NCBI RefSeq assembly: GCF_017591425.1
Contig: NW_024467119.1
Coordinates: forward strand, 26,013,001 to 26,077,000
DNA length: 64,000 bases
From: Ochotona curzoniae
Taxonomy: Eukaryota; Chordata; Mammalia; Lagomorpha; Ochotonidae
Reading direction: 5' to 3'
Of this stretch, positions 11,300-23,992 are shown in pieces. Within the stretch, counting starts at the first letter, position 1, and every line of letters begins with the position of its first letter. A model generated the notes under the pieces. That model made no database searches. It was not told the DNA's origin and was given only the letters and a program-made list of their open reading frames with translations. Both the position numbers and the translations under genes were made by a program.

Positions 11300-11600
11300 T
11301 TTTTTTTTAAACACATTTTTATTGCAAAGTCAGATATTCAGAGAGAAGAGACAGAGAGGAAGATCTTCAATATGCTGAATTACTTCTCGAGCGGCTGCAA
11401 CGGCTGGAGCTGAGCCAATCTGAAGCCAGCTCTCCCATGTGGGTGTAGGGTCCCAAGGCTTTGGGCCATCCTGGACTGCTTTCCCAGGCTACAAGCAGGG
11501 AGCTGGATGGGAAGCAGGGCTGCCGGGATTCCAGTGCCCATATGGGATCCTAGCATGTTCAAGGCAAGGGCGTTAGCTGCTAGGCTACCGCATCAGGCCC
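11300..11600 (-). mobile_element. Full-length young C-SINE
   Basis: Minus orientation, same strand as AFF1, with a T-rich start (the tail) and a GGGCCTGATGCGG-type head at the right end. Imperfect duplication AGGAARCTGAAYTC on both sides (about 11285 and 11601). An older SINE-like remnant follows to about 11895. Confidence 0.88.
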
Positions 11601-11895
11601 AGGAAGCTGAATTCTTATTCACTTAGGTTAAATGCCCAAATTTAATATTCTGACTAAATGCTGAAGTGAAACAGATATAAGAAGAGACAGACTGAGACAA
11701 ATACAGATCTTCTGCCATTCTCCAATGCCAACTCTAGTTGGGTCTGGACCATGTAGAGGGTAGGAACCAGGAACTCAACCTTGGCCCCCATGTGAATGGC
11801 AAGGACCCAAGTACTTGAATTGCCTCTTAGGAGGTATTTTAGCAGGAAGCTGGAATCTATTCATTGAAACCAAAGACTCTGATTGAAGATATTTT
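11601..11895 (-). repeat. Old C-SINE remnant
   Basis: Decayed minus-oriented SINE body: AGATCTTCTGCCATTC, CAAGGACCCAAGTACTTGAA and TAGCAGGAAGCTGGAA. The young element at 11300 appears inserted near its tail. Confidence 0.5.
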
Positions 11896-14009
11896 AGATA
11901 TTAAATAAAACTGCTTCTAAAAATAATTATCATTAAGTTATTCTTTCCCTATAACATTCACAATTATTTTAGCAGCTCACATTGTATTCCTATCAAAGTC
12001 TGTCCTCCGCACTTTAGAATGATCTACCAATTAAACTCTGAAATTCCACTTACCCAATGCAAAAATGGAATACATAAGTGGATAAGAAAAAAACAATCCA
12101 GCTATTCACAAATGGAGCCTCTCATAGGAAACAAAATATAACAGGAAATTACAAACAGCAGTTTCTATGAGACCCTAATCCAGAAGTGAAAGGTGTGGGG
12201 ACATGCTGGGAGTTGCCTGCAGGAGGCGCTCTGCCCTGCACGCAACCTTCTGCTGCTGGTCTAACACGGAGGTCAATGGTGAGGGACAGAAAACGCATCA
12301 ATTAAAAATGACAGGATTCCACAAGAATCCTACTTCTGCCATGGTAAACCCCTTGCAAATTAAGTACCTAACTGTGCTGGGCTAGCTTGTCACTCCAGTG
12401 CTCAGAAATTTCTCTGAAGTTTTTGATAAAAAACTGGCAAACAATGCTAGAGGATGGAACATTTGTCTTTCAGGAAAATCACAATCTGCCATATAAATAT
12501 GAACTTGTACACAAGGTAGTTAGCAAAATAAGATTTTCAACAGGTAGTTTGCAGGTAGTTCATGAGATCAAGTGGGCCTCAAGGCAAAACCGAGGAGAGA
12601 TCACCTGTGTGTCCACTTTGTCTGGAAAGCAGCAGAGTTCACAGGCAGAATGAGAGTTCATTTCTGTTTCTGCGGTTCATGTTGCTTAGGATATGCTCAT
12701 AAATCCAAGTGGCCGACCTTGTAGACCACACATGCAAAGAGGATTCCCAATGAGTCAGTCCTCGCAAACTGGTTATGACTGGCTTGTGCCAATCAGCGAG
12801 GGAACAGCCAACAAACAGAAACCACCAGACATTAACTTCTACCCCAGCTTTTAACAACGGGATTGGCCCTTGGCAGAAGCAACATGCTTTTTGCTGACAC
12901 TTAATCACTTAGGGCAGATGATATTCTATAAGCTAGTAAAAAGGAAACGATGAAACTCAATACAGCAAACATGCCCTTCTGTTGATGACTCGTCACTGTG
13001 GGGTCAGGCCTTGTGGGCCGGAGGGCAGGACGCTTTCTGCACACTGTGCATTTGGAACCCTGTCATTGTCTGGAACAATCACCGAGGCTTCCCCAGGGCA
13101 GGCCCTCTGGCTCTGTCCGTTGGCACAGAAATTAATCTTAGCACTTGAGGGCCCAAGATGGCCTTAGGACACAGCCATAAAAGCGAAAGTCACATAGTAC
13201 TGAGAGACAGGAAAGGCAGATTTGAACTCCAGGAACCTGGCTCCTGAAAACACGGAGGAACAGTGATTGGCAAGCCATGGGAAAATCCCGTGAGAGCCAT
13301 ACACCTTTTCCTTGTGAGGTTTTGTGGTTACCCCCAGATCACTCCCATCTCAAGGACTCGAGCCTGAAACCTGGGCGTTAGCAATCCTTTTTCCATAAGG
13401 ATAAACTTCAGTGGTACCTGCATCGACCACAAATGAGGCTGCTGGCTGAGGATCTGGGTGTAACCAACTTGTTTGCTTTTCTTAACCTGTTGGGTCAAGC
13501 AGCTACAGACCATCTGCCAAACGCTGCTTCACCTACACAGCCCAGACGGCAGGAACAAAGACCATAAAAGGAAGAGAGGGACCTGCACTAGGCCTAGTTG
13601 CTCTTGCAGGGACAGACTGGGACCCGCCCCAGCTCACCACGTAGCTGCTTGTAGACAGTAGGGGAAAATGAAGGTGGCTTCTTCCACAACTGAAACTTAT
13701 TTTAGGAGAGAGTTTCTAACTGACAGAAAGGTATCCTCACCCAGGATCTCCATGATGCAGGCAGCAGGGTGGCCGAGGGCAGAGGGAGTTGGTAGAGATA
13801 TCAGGATAGCACTGTCGGAGGTGGGGGGAGGTGTGGGGACTGACCAGGAAGGACACTGCAACTGCCAGTCAAAACACTGATCTTGAACTCTGATCTTCTG
13901 TCTTGCTTGAGTACCCAGTAGGTGCTTGTATGAGAAGAGCATGTGCAAATATTCAGAAACCAAGTGATATCAGTGCCCTTCTGGATCTCGTCTATAAAAG
14001 GCAGTGTCT

Positions 14010-14336
14010 GGGCCTGGTGTGATAACCTAGTGGCTAAAGTCCTCACCTTGCATGTGCTGGGATCTCATATGGGCGCCGATTCTAATCCCGGCTGCTCTAC
14101 TTCCCATCCAGCTCCCTGCTTGTGGCCTGAGAAAGCAGTTAAGTACAGTCCAAAGCCTTGGGACTCTGCACCCATTTGGGAGTCACAGAAGAAGCTCCTG
14201 ACTCCTGGCTTTGGATTGGTTCAGCTCCAGCCATTGCAACCACTTGGGAAATGAACGATTGGATGGAAGATCTTTCTCTTTGTATCTCCTTCTCTCTGTA
14301 AATCTGACTTTCCAATTAAAAAAAACCTATAAATAC
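14010..14336 (+). mobile_element. Full-length young C-SINE
   Basis: Head GGGCCTGGTGTGATAACC, standard body and A-rich end. Near-perfect duplication ATAAAAGGCARTG at 13994-14006 and 14337-14349. Confidence 0.92.
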
Positions 14337-16770
14337 ATAAAAGGCAATGGCTGAACCTCCAATGCCTGAGACTCTTTTAACATAGCTTGAGGCTCTTTTT
14401 CTTTAAATTGTTTTTTTAATAGTTTAGTTGGTGCTAGGGCCTCCCTTCCCGCTCCCCCAAGTTTGCTCCGCTCCTCTCTGTTCTCCCCTTCAGTCTTACA
14501 ATGAGTGTCTTTACTGTTTTTTCATAAAGAGAAAGCAATGAGTTTGGTCACACCTGCAGCACAGGAAAACTGAGGAAGCAGCCTTCTGAGAAAGTCAAGT
14601 ACATCCCTGCGCTATGCCAGGTAAGAAGCTTAATGAGAACCAGACACGCGGGATTCCCAGTCCAAGCTCACACTGGGAGCAGGGACAGGCACTCCTAGGA
14701 AGACAGGATGTGTTCAAAGGGACAATGACTCTGTGTTAATCCTCCTGGGTGAGGGAACGCTCAGGAATCAACCTAGCCACAGCGAGTACATAGCTACGAT
14801 GCCCTTCCTCCAGAACCAACAGGCCTAGTAAATCATAAGGAACTTGTGATAGGATAACTGGGGCTTTTGCTCTGCTGAAACCAACCCAGAAGAAGAAGAA
14901 GAAAGTTTGTGGGGTCATGGATGTTAAGGGAAAGATGGAAGCCAGCACCCCTCGGCAGGAAAGAATATTTTTCTAGGCTGCCGATGACTTTCCTTCTCAC
15001 TTCTTACACACATAGAAGCAAGGGCACTGAAATTCTTTAAAAACATTCAAGTGTCTCGGTCAGTAACCTGGAAAACCAAAAGATTGGAATGTACCTTCTT
15101 GTTTGGTTATTCATCCAAATGGCTTTCATTTATTTGAAATGTAATGTATAAGAAGGATGATTAAATGAGGTATTAAGTTCAATGGTGTCTAGAAGGCTAT
15201 AGCGCAGCTGGGGCTTATCAAGGGTGTTTTTAGAATGCTTTCAAGTGGCACCAGTCTGAGTACTACATTGTGATCCTCAATTTCAATGTTTCAAATTTGG
15301 AAATAGTAACAGTAAGGATTATTTAAAGACAACATACATAAAGTGGGAGTTTTAAATTCCAATCAGATGATGCAATCCAGTGACTGGAACACTACATGAG
15401 TTCAAGACTACTCATCGCAGCAGTTTTTAGTATACACTTTTTAAGTACAAAATGACTCCAAGGACTTGTAAATCATCTGTAAATACTTGCTAAGTTTTGT
15501 ACCACAAGAGGGACAAGGCTATAAGGCCTAAGTGAAAACGCTAAAATTCGATTAATATAAAGGAGCAAGCACATCCTTCAAGGTCTCCAACTGAGAGAAC
15601 TCTGTCCACACTCAGAATGAAGGGAAAGAATCTTCACTATTAACATCTTAGGGAAAGCACTGAAGGTTCGAGAAGATCATAGTCCTGCCTGTGCCATGCC
15701 TGGATCCATCATACCTGTCACGGGGCTGGAGTGCGAAGCCCTGAATAAGCAACAAGGCACACAACCTGCTCCCCACACAGGGAAGGGCTTGCAATCAAGG
15801 CTCCTTGCTTCTTACTTGGAATCCAGCAGGAAGTGGGGGTGGGGCACGGCAGGAATACATGAATCTCTGCTCTTGGAACTAGCATGTAATTGACGGGTCT
15901 TTGTATTTATTTGGAAGTTTCTAAGGAAAAGTGTTAATTAAAGGTGTGATTCGGAAGAGGAATTGGTAGCAGCCTAGATGCATGGTGTCTGAATACAGCA
16001 CACATGAGGAATTTCTGGATTATCCCCACCCCAGAACTAGCCTTGCACAATCCCACCCTGTGGTGAGGTTCTTCTCCAGTGGTCCCCAGTGATCCCCAGC
16101 CCTGCCACACTTTACATGATCACCTAAGGAATTTTAAAACTACCACGGTGGGGTGACTGGGTGTGGCACAAGTATATCCTGCCATTAGTGTTAAAGCTCC
16201 CCAGGTAACCATAACACAGTAAAGATTTGGAACCTAAAGCCATACCCCAATCCCATCAGCACCACTTCAGCAGACTGCCACCTGGGCCAGACAGCCCAGC
16301 TGTTTACTAGAACTTTGACAAAATCATACACTCTACTAAGGGGAGGGGAGCACTATTTCTCAGTGCTATCAACAGAAACAGCTGCCCAGGGAGAGCTCAA
16401 AACTTGAGAATGGCTTTTAGAGGATTCGGTTCTGAGAGTCAACAGGGAGAGAGCAAAAAGTCTTAGCACTCTAGAGCCACAATCAATGTTTGGATGCTTG
16501 TACAGGGGTAGGGATGGGGTTTTGAACTCTCCAGAGCTTCTGTTTCTGAAAGATTCTATGTGGTGAGTTAGTATGTCAGAAGCAAGCCCTTTCCAGCGAC
16601 TGCAGGAGGCTAGCCCTGGAGGTCCCCTAAGACTGGCAGCTAGGAGACAGCAGATTTCCAGGAGGTGGCAGTGAGTGTGTGTGTCAGCCTGACATTTCCT
16701 CAGATGTTAGATGCAGGCGACTGTTTCCTAATCAGATCTATCACAGTTTTATCCATAAAGTTTTGTTCTC

Positions 16771-16773
<3 letters not shown>

Positions 16774-16804
<31 letters not shown>
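16774..16804. repeat. (CA)n microsatellite
   Basis: About 15 uninterrupted CA units, likely length-polymorphic. Confidence 0.95.
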
Positions 16805-16805
<1 letters not shown>

Positions 16806-17597
16806 TCATATACATTCTAAGAATTTTCTGGGATGAAAATATACTTTCTCCTTTCTCACTTAATAACACCATCCCTCAGCTTGCCTGCTGCAGAAGTGTG
16901 CCAATATGCACCTTCCTGCAACAAGGCTCTGGAGAGAGTGGTCACCTTCAGTCTTGGTAAAGCTACATTATACCTCAGACTTGACAGAATTCAGGATCGT
17001 TTTTCCTTTGGTATTTTGAGTTTAACTTTCACAGCTGCATAAGAAGCTTTTCATACACTCAGTGTTAAAAAACGTATTCCTTCTTAGTAGCAGAGAATTA
17101 GCTATGTGTGTTGTCTTTGAATCACGGGCATGCTGGATTGGAAACGCCATTGAGGAAAAACTCACTAATCCTTCATCTTCACGAAGAAGCAAAAAACAGA
17201 TCAACAAACAGCTCCATGTTTCAGAATAAAGGTAGGAAAAAACTGTTCAAAGACATCCAAGTCTCAATAATACATTTTTTTCTTCCTTACTGTAGTGAAA
17301 CTTCCAAAAAAAATTGTAATGACAGAAGTTCAACACATGCAATGGATTATCCCACTCTGTATCATTTACAAACTATGCCAGCATACTTTTTGTAGCTCTA
17401 GTGATGTGCTACATGGCCATAAAATAAAATATGGAACCAACAGTACTACTGGAAAGATGATACTATGGGAGTGAAACTTGCATAGAGCAGTTTATTCACT
17501 AAATCAGATTAGCACTTCAATCAATGCAAGACTTTTAGGGAAACATCCTACAGGATAAGTAGTTAATATTAATGTTATCAGTATCCATAAAACTGTA

Positions 17598-17915
17598 CCC
17601 AAGGGGCAGTCATGGTGGTATAATAAGCCAATCTTCCACCCGCAGCACCAGCACCTCATATAGGTATCAGTTCAAGTCTTGACTGCTCCTGGACTGCTCT
17701 ACTTTCCATCTAGCCTCCTGTTAATGGTCTGGAAAAGCAAGAGATGGCCTAAGAGACCTGGAAGAAGCTCCTGGCTCCCAGTTCAGGTCTGCTCAGCTCC
17801 AGGTCTTTAGGCTACTTGGGGGAGTGAGCCCGCAGAGGAAAGATCCTCTATGTTACCACCACCCTCTCTCTCTGCAACTCTTGCAAACTAAAGTAAGTAA
17901 AATGAATCTTAAAAA
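17598..17915 (+). mobile_element. Older C-SINE
   Basis: Head AAGGGGCAGTCATGGTGG, GAAGAAGCTCCTGGCTCCC body, GGGGGAGTGAGCCCGCAGAGG and CTCTCTCTCTGCAACTC end. More diverged than the young type. Confidence 0.8.
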
Positions 17916-18089
17916 CAAAAACAATAACCCTAGTTGTAGGCAACTCTCTAGGTTGCCTTATACCTAAGCAAGAACACATTGCTGGGAGAAAAGCAGCTAA
18001 TACTTGACAGGCATCCTGGGCACAGTTGACGCCAAATCTGTGTTAACTATACAAGCGTGTTAGCATAGTTGCCTATTTTTTTTTTTAAG

Positions 18090-18945
18090 ATATATGGGGG
18101 TGACTGCATGCCAGCAGCCAGGGTCTGGGGACCTGTGCACGAGCATACGTAAGCCCTAGGTAGGCAGGCAGGGCCCCAGGCTGGCAAAGCACACCAGTAG
18201 AGAACCAGTTTGGGGGATCTGTGTGCCAGTGGGCATGGGGGGCTCTGGACTGCTCAGGGAAACAGGTCTGGATATGTGTGGGAAGGGAGAACAGGACAGG
18301 TGAGGAGTGACTTCTGGGCACTTCCACCGATTGGGTTATTGCACCTGTAAGTAAACAATGGGGCTGAGGCTGGATAATTTAAAGGAGGAGAACCAGAGGA
18401 CACTCTGAGGCCAAACCAATACACCCACCCACATGGGAGACCTGAACTGGGCTAGTTAGCTATCAACCACTGCCTACTAGCACACACAAAAACTATAGCA
18501 GGGGCAGGGGGCGCCTGCCTGGTAGGGCTCGATCACAGTACCCACCAGTGAATGTCAGGGTAGAGTGGGCCATGTTAGGCTGAGACATGACACTAAGCAG
18601 CTCCCAAGCGAACTGGGTCTGAGAGCAGACTCTAGGGGGGATTGTGGGCTCACCCCTGTGGGATTGCCATACCGGGGATGACATTAGGCAGCCATCCCCT
18701 ATTCCCGGGTACTGATGTGGCTGAGCTACTAGCAAGGGTTCTCTCACCTTCTCTCCCTACTCTCCCCAGATACAGGAAGGAAAAAGGAGATTGGATGGAT
18801 GCAGCTGTCTCATCCACCTTCCCCCATTCCTCAACCCTCCCCACCCTAATTGCACATGGGCATGCATCCCTCTCAACTATGCAAACATCATCAAAACAAA
18901 ATGAATTTTACTTAAAAAAAAACCAAAACAATAAAAACTAAAGAA
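18090..18945 (+). mobile_element. L1 3'UTR-like G-rich block
   Basis: G-rich stretches with recurring degenerate phrases (CACCAGTAGAGAACCAGTTTGGGGG, then CACCAGTGAATGTCAGGGTAG) resemble the block at 56430-57450, which runs into a clear L1 3' end. It ends in an A-rich tail at about 18913-18945. Assignment to L1 is by similarity of style only. Confidence 0.45.
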
Positions 18946-19239
18946 AAACTACTCTATCAGTGACACTATCCCTGGAGCAGTTCCTCTTTCCAAAGACTGT
19001 GTCAAGTTGCCCAGATGGCAGACAGAAGAGGGACCCGGAGCTCTGCAATCCTCCATCTGCAGAATGGGGGGCATCCAGCTCTACACAGTCACTAGAGGAG
19101 GAGGAGCAACCACATCCCAGTCAAGCAGAGATTCCCAGCCTCTGAGAGGGCTTTGAGCCAAGGACCAAGCACGGACAGTGTGAAGCCCAAGTGGCAGCCC
19201 TCTGGCCTGGCAGCAGGAGGCCAGTCTCCCCACACTCAC

Positions 19240-20175
19240 CTTCCTCTTTTTGGCCAACTTGGAGGAGGAGTCTGAGCTTCTCTTTTCGGAATCCTGCTTC
19301 CTCCCAGAGGACAGCTGTTTGTCCTTGGGTTTTTTCTGGCAGCTGCTTTTGCCTGGTGGGTGGGGTATACGAGTGAGGAGGTCGAGGGTGATCTTTACCA
19401 CTAAGCTTTTGGGGGCAGGAGGGTCCCTGAGTGGCGAGAGCAACTTGGTGTCTTTCACAGGCACCGGGAGTCGGTCTCTGCGGCTGTCTTCCTGGACGAG
19501 CACGGCCTGCCGGCAGCCACTAGTCCTAACGCCACCACTGGAGGGTGCACCCTGGCTCTGTGCCAGGGGAACAAGCGCCAAGGGTTCAGAGCTCTGGGTC
19601 TCCACGGGCTCTTTTGTGGGCTCCCGGCTGGCGGGCACCTTGCAGGGGGCCCGTGGGGGGCTCTTGTGTTTCCTCCGTTCACTGGGTGCAGGCACTGTGG
19701 ACTTGGGCTCTCGGCCCATCCCTGCCCCAGCACGAGGCCTTCCTTTCGTCTTCACCTTAGGCTTGTCTTTGGAAGTCTGGTCTCCTGAGCCCTTGGCCAG
19801 TCCTGGCTCACTTTCCACCTTCAGGCCAGTTTGTGAGGGGGCCTGGGTAGTGACCTTGGCAGGCTTTTTGGGCTGTTTGGTTCCCACGGTTTGCCGGGCT
19901 GGGGGTTCCTGGGGAGCAGGCGACTTCTGGCAGCTTCTCTTTCCAGGGTGGGGGACTTCGGGAGGGATTCGGGGGGATTTGCTGGAGTTCTTGGGGGTAG
20001 GCTCTTTGGGGTCAGCATGCTCCTGCCCTGTGGTGTCACTGTCATTGCTGCCCTTGCCTTCCTGTCGCCGCTGAGCAGGCTCCGAGCTCCCCAGGCCTTC
20101 GGGGAGCACCGCTGGCTGGCTGACTTTGGTTAGCCAGTTGTCCAGCTGCCATTTGTTGGTTGTTGGAGGCTCTGG
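19240..20175 (-). CDS. AFF1: AFF1 exon 11, large central exon with AF9/ENL-binding motif
   Basis: 936 nt, 312 codons, phase 0 at both ends. Acceptor TTTTTTTAG, donor AAG|GTGAGT. It starts PEPPTTNKWQLDNWLTKVSQ, where NKWQLDNWL is a conserved AFF family motif that follows the acidic serine region. A long Pro/Lys/Ser-rich disordered part follows, with HPGKRSCQKSP, VGTKQPKKPAK and DQTSKDKPKVKTKGRPRA. Near the end it carries TKLLSPLRD and SLVVKITLDLLTRIP, the segment that forms a beta addition with the AHD domain of AF9/ENL in the super elongation complex. It closes with EKRSSDSSSKLAKKRK (basic). Being in frame and symmetrical, its skipping would keep the frame but remove the AF9/ENL contact. GC-rich compared with its introns; antisense open frames across it are compositional. 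Confidence 0.97.
19363..19407 (-). other. AFF1: AF9/ENL-interaction motif in AFF1
   Basis: SLVVKITLDLLTRIP. In the human complex the matching peptide (hydrophobic alternation around VKITLDLL) folds onto the AF9 ANC1-homology domain. The hydrophobic pattern is fully kept here. LVV and LTR differ conservatively from the LMV and LSR I remember in human. Confidence 0.85.
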
Positions 20176-20299
20176 CTAAAAAAACGAAAATGGAAACATT
20201 AACTCAACAATAATGAGAAATTATTTTTTTTAGTGATTCAGTTATACAGAATTGTCTTAAATAGAAAATAATTGTTTCAAACCCAGTAATTCCGCTTCC

Positions 20300-20640
20300 A
20301 GGGCCAGCTTTGTGGCCAGCTTGTAAGCTACTGCCTGAAACAAGGACAGGGATATCCCTTTCAGCACCGATTAAAGTCCTGGCTGCTCCTCAATTAATTC
20401 AACTCTGCTAATGCACCAGGGAAACCAGAACATCACCCAAGTACTTGAGCCCATGCCACCCACAAGGAAGACTGGAATGGGGTTCCTGGCCTTCCGGATG
20501 GTCTAGCCTCCATCTCTTGCCCAAATGGCAAGTGAACCAGAGGGTGTGAGCACATGCTCTCTATTTTGTAACAATCCACTCTGAATACACTCCTCCTTGT
20601 TATGTATATATACTGACTTTCAAATTTTACCACTTAATTA
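20300..20640 (+). repeat. Old C-SINE
   Basis: Diverged body: AAAGTCCTGGCTGCTCC, CCCAAGTACTTGAGCCC, then a CT-poor decayed end. A (GA)n run follows at 20645. Confidence 0.55.
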
Positions 20641-22155
20641 AAAAAGAGAGAGAGAGGTGTCAAGTGAGGACACATTAATCAACCACATTTCGAATCTTTG
20701 AAAGTCAGACATTAAGTGTCTTGTTGTGGACAACCTGGCCTGAAACCACTTGTGTTTCTATGACACAAAGAGCCCTTCCAGAACAGCTGATGACCACAAT
20801 GCGATTACACTGACTACCTGTACAAAGAGTTCCACAAGTAAACAGAAGTTCCTAACTTCTCCTCTTAACTGTTATTTAAGATCCACTGTTGAGTCTTGCT
20901 CACAGTGGCATACAAGACATCTGAGCATCCCTGTGGGTATACTGCTATCTCCATGAATGTGATCTCAGAGAAAAATATCAGTGTCCAATACTGTAAATAA
21001 TAACTATGCTTTTAAGTGCTACATATCACTGATTGCTTACTGCTTAAGTTCCATTCTGACAGGTGGTTTATATGAATGACTAAACATATCTACACTGCAC
21101 TAGGAAGTTTACTGAAAGAAACTCCATATGGGACATAACTGATTACAGGCAAAGAAATCACTTAAGTAGTTATGGACTTTCAAGGGGAGAATGGCTAAGA
21201 AGTTTTCCAAGTAATATATCCCAGCAATTCTTATGAGCACATGCAATACTAACAATGTAAAATAAGTGACTAGGATATAAAGGCTTTTTTTGGTCAGAAA
21301 AACAATGGGTAATAAAATGATAAAATAGGTTGTATGGGCATAGTGTGACGGTCACACAATGCGGTTAGGAAGAACCTTAAGAAACTAGGTAGAAACATAA
21401 CTTTGGACAAAAAGGTAGCTACAGGATTCCTTTATCTTATGACAATGTATCCATGCTAGCTTCCTAAATGTTCCCAACTATACATCCAAGCTCTTACACA
21501 CCTTCAGAGCAGAAGAGAGGGAAGAAAACCACTATTATATGCTGGGCATTTTGTCATATGTGCTCTGAAATCTGTATTCAATACTCCAAACAGGATAAGG
21601 GCAGAGAAAAGATGAGCAAATAATACATACTTGCCAAATAGGATTTCCTGCCAAGACACAAAACTGTGGTGTACTAGTGATATGATGATGGAACAAGGCA
21701 ATAAGATGGATCACCAGCCAACAGTGTTAGGGACTCAATCTCACAGTCTTTCTACAAGAAAGGTTAGGCTGCACCCAATCTCTATAATGTTCTTTAAAAA
21801 TGTATTTCTGGGTGAACCAAAATGGGAAGTCACTCCTGGTATCAGTAACCCACACAAGCAGGGCACTATTGAGAGATACATTTAGTAATCCCTAAAGAAA
21901 TGTCCTGGTTACAGAAATAAAAGATTGACTTCTGTGGTCCTAATAATGTCCAGAACAGAGGTCCATGGCCCAATTTCAGGATAAAGCTGAGATAGTGAGC
22001 TCAATGAGGCAGAAAAGGCATGGCAATATTTTTGTGAATCCAACTAAGGTTGTAAAATGGTCAAGATTCCTTGAAGGTCAGACACAATTCAGGTAGTACT
22101 TGTAAAACCAGTTAAATAGATTTTGTACACTTGGGTTAAACAGATTTTTAAAATA

Positions 22156-22485
22156 GATTTATTTATTTTTATTAGTAAGACAGATTTACAGAGAGGAGGA
22201 GAAACAGGGAGAAAGATCTTCAGTCTGCTGGTTCACTCCCTAAGTGGTCACAATGGCCGGAGCCGAGCTGACCCGAAGCCAGGAGCCAGGAACCTCTTCC
22301 AGGTCTCCAGCATGAGTACAATGTCCCAAGATCGTGCGCCAACCTCCATTGTTTTCTCAGGCCACAAGCAGGGGCTGGATGGGAAGTGGGTTAGCCGGGA
22401 CATGAACCAGCATATATATGGTATCCCAGTATATGCAACGCAAGGATTTAGCCACCAAACCATCACATCGATCCTAGTGTTCATT
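22156..22485 (-). mobile_element. C-SINE
   Basis: Minus-oriented: T-rich start, AGAAAGATCTTCAGTCTGC, GCCACAAGCAGGGGCTGG and an ATCCTAG head. Flanked by AGATTTTTAAAAT / AGATTTTAAAAT, a plausible target-site duplication. Confidence 0.82.
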
Positions 22486-22807
22486 AGATTTTAAAATTAT
22501 TTTAAGTAGATATGTACCATATTAAATTTAGGCACGGGATGTTTCTGACTTTTTTCATTCCCCCTATACTGCCATAGGGGCAGCTTGATGTAATTCAAGT
22601 GCTTAGGACAACTGTATCTCATATTTAAAAAAAAATTTTTTTTGGAATAGTCAGATATACATAATGGTATTTGAAGGCTGGACTCAAATGAACACTAAGT
22701 TCATTTATGCTTCATGTTGCACATGAACCTCACAAACAAAATGAAAAGTAACTTTATAAAATGATTATACAGTGCCTATATATATATTTATATTTTTTTA
22801 ATAGGGA

Positions 22808-22992
22808 GAGCGCACCATTTGTAAATGAACCGCAATACCAGGTTGATGCAGAGTGGAAATAACAAGCTGTTACTCCAACTCAAAGCTCCAAAAGCGCATT
22901 TAATATATTATCCTTGGAATAGAGGACGTATCAGATATTAAACTGATAAGAACAGATACTATTATCATCTCAGCCAAAAGGCCAGAGTGTGA
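22808..22992 (-). pseudogene. U2 snRNA pseudogene
   Basis: Nearly full-length reverse complement of U2 snRNA. A long stretch matching the 5' half is clear on the minus strand (TATCTGTTCTTATCAGTTTA, then ATATCTGATACGTCCTCTA). It is non-functional. The branch-site recognition GTAGTA reads ATAGTA, the Sm site is altered (GCTTTTGG for ATTTTTGG), and both stem-loop ends carry substitutions. An A-rich run follows its 3' end on the minus strand (TATTAAAAAAATATAAATA), suggesting a retroposed copy. No snRNA promoter element was seen. Confidence 0.92.
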
Positions 22993-23334
22993 CAATGCCT
23001 TTGTTTTGAGTATTATCTATCACAGCAGGCGTCATGTAGGTGTTCAAAAAAGTTTGACATATGAACATTTCAGGCTTTGGGATGAGGGCTTCTCAAGCAT
23101 TATTAAAAATTTAAAGTAGAAAAAAATTCATAAGTACTTTAATACATGTTTATCCTTATGTCCCTCTATTTCTCCAGTTCTATAAAACCAGCAGAAGTTA
23201 GTGTATTTTAGAATGAAGTATGGCCATGAATAAGAACTTGTGAGTTATAGGCATCATACAGCTGTGTTTTTTTTTTTTTTTAAAAAGCTTTATGGTTAGT
23301 TGTAGGGAGTGATTGTAAAAAACTTGTTAAAAAG

Positions 23335-23645
23335 ATTTATTTATTATTTTAATTGCAAGGCAGATATACACAGTGGAAGAGAGACATTCCGTCCGATGAT
23401 TTACCCCCTACTGGCTGCAACGGACGGAGCTGAGCCAATCCAAAGCCAGGAACAAGGAACTTCTTCCGGGCCTCCTCCACGGATGCAGGGTCCCAAGGCT
23501 TGGGGCTATCCTCCATCGCTTTCCCAGGCCACAAATAGGGAGCTGGATGGGAAGCAGGGTCGTCAGCATTAGAACTGGCACCTATAGGGCATCCCAGCAT
23601 ATGGGCACGTGCAAGGAGAGGACCTTAGCCATGAGGCTACCATGC
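23335..23645 (-). mobile_element. Young-type C-SINE, outer part of inverted-duplication arm A
   Basis: Minus-oriented SINE: AAGATTTATTTATTATTTTAAT tail side, CGGACGGAGCTGAGCC body and GGCTACCATGCCAGGCACC head, running into a C/T homopolymer. Most of it is shared almost base for base with 30077-30415 in opposite orientation. Confidence 0.85.
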
Positions 23646-23992
23646 CAGGCACCCCCCCCCCTTTTTTTTAAAGAAAGCAGGGGCTGGTGATGGGACTCCG
23701 TGGGCAAAGCCATTGTTCTTAACTCTGACAGCACACACAACTGTCAGCTGGAGTCCTGGGTCTTTGCCACCATGTAGGAGACGCAGGTGGAGTTCCAGGT
23801 TCCCAGGTTTGGCCTGGGTGTTTAGGAAGTAACCCAGTAGAGTGAAATACTTTCTTACTCTATAACTTTGCCCTTCAACGAAATAACTCTGGGAGACCCT
23901 GAAGAAGCTCCTGGCTCTCAGCTTCAGATCACCTCAGTTCTGGTAATGCAGCCATTTGGGAAGTAAACCAGTAGATGGAAGACATTCTCTAT
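23414..23992 (+). repeat. Inverted duplication, arm A
   Basis: About 579 bp whose reverse complement is found at 29738-30318. It comprises most of a minus C-SINE, a C/T homopolymer junction and an older plus-oriented SINE-like unit. By eye there are roughly 20 differences, and one block of about 160 bp (from GCCACCATGTAGGAGACGC to CAGATCACCTCAG) is identical. Confidence 0.92.

Larger units (their letters stand above)
9784..19239 (-). other. AFF1: AFF1 intron 11
   Basis: About 9.5 kb. Contents: an 11-bp tandem (11057-11089), C-SINEs at 11300-11600, 14010-14336 and 17598-17915, a (CA)n run near 16774, and an L1-3'UTR-like G-rich block at 18090-18945. No other exon-like ORF. Confidence 0.75.

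Noticed and set aside
19250..20074. 274-codon plus-strand open frame
   Set aside because: It is the exact antisense of AFF1 exon 11. The GC-rich, Pro/Ser-biased codons of that exon keep the opposite frame open by composition; there is no homology or splice context of its own.
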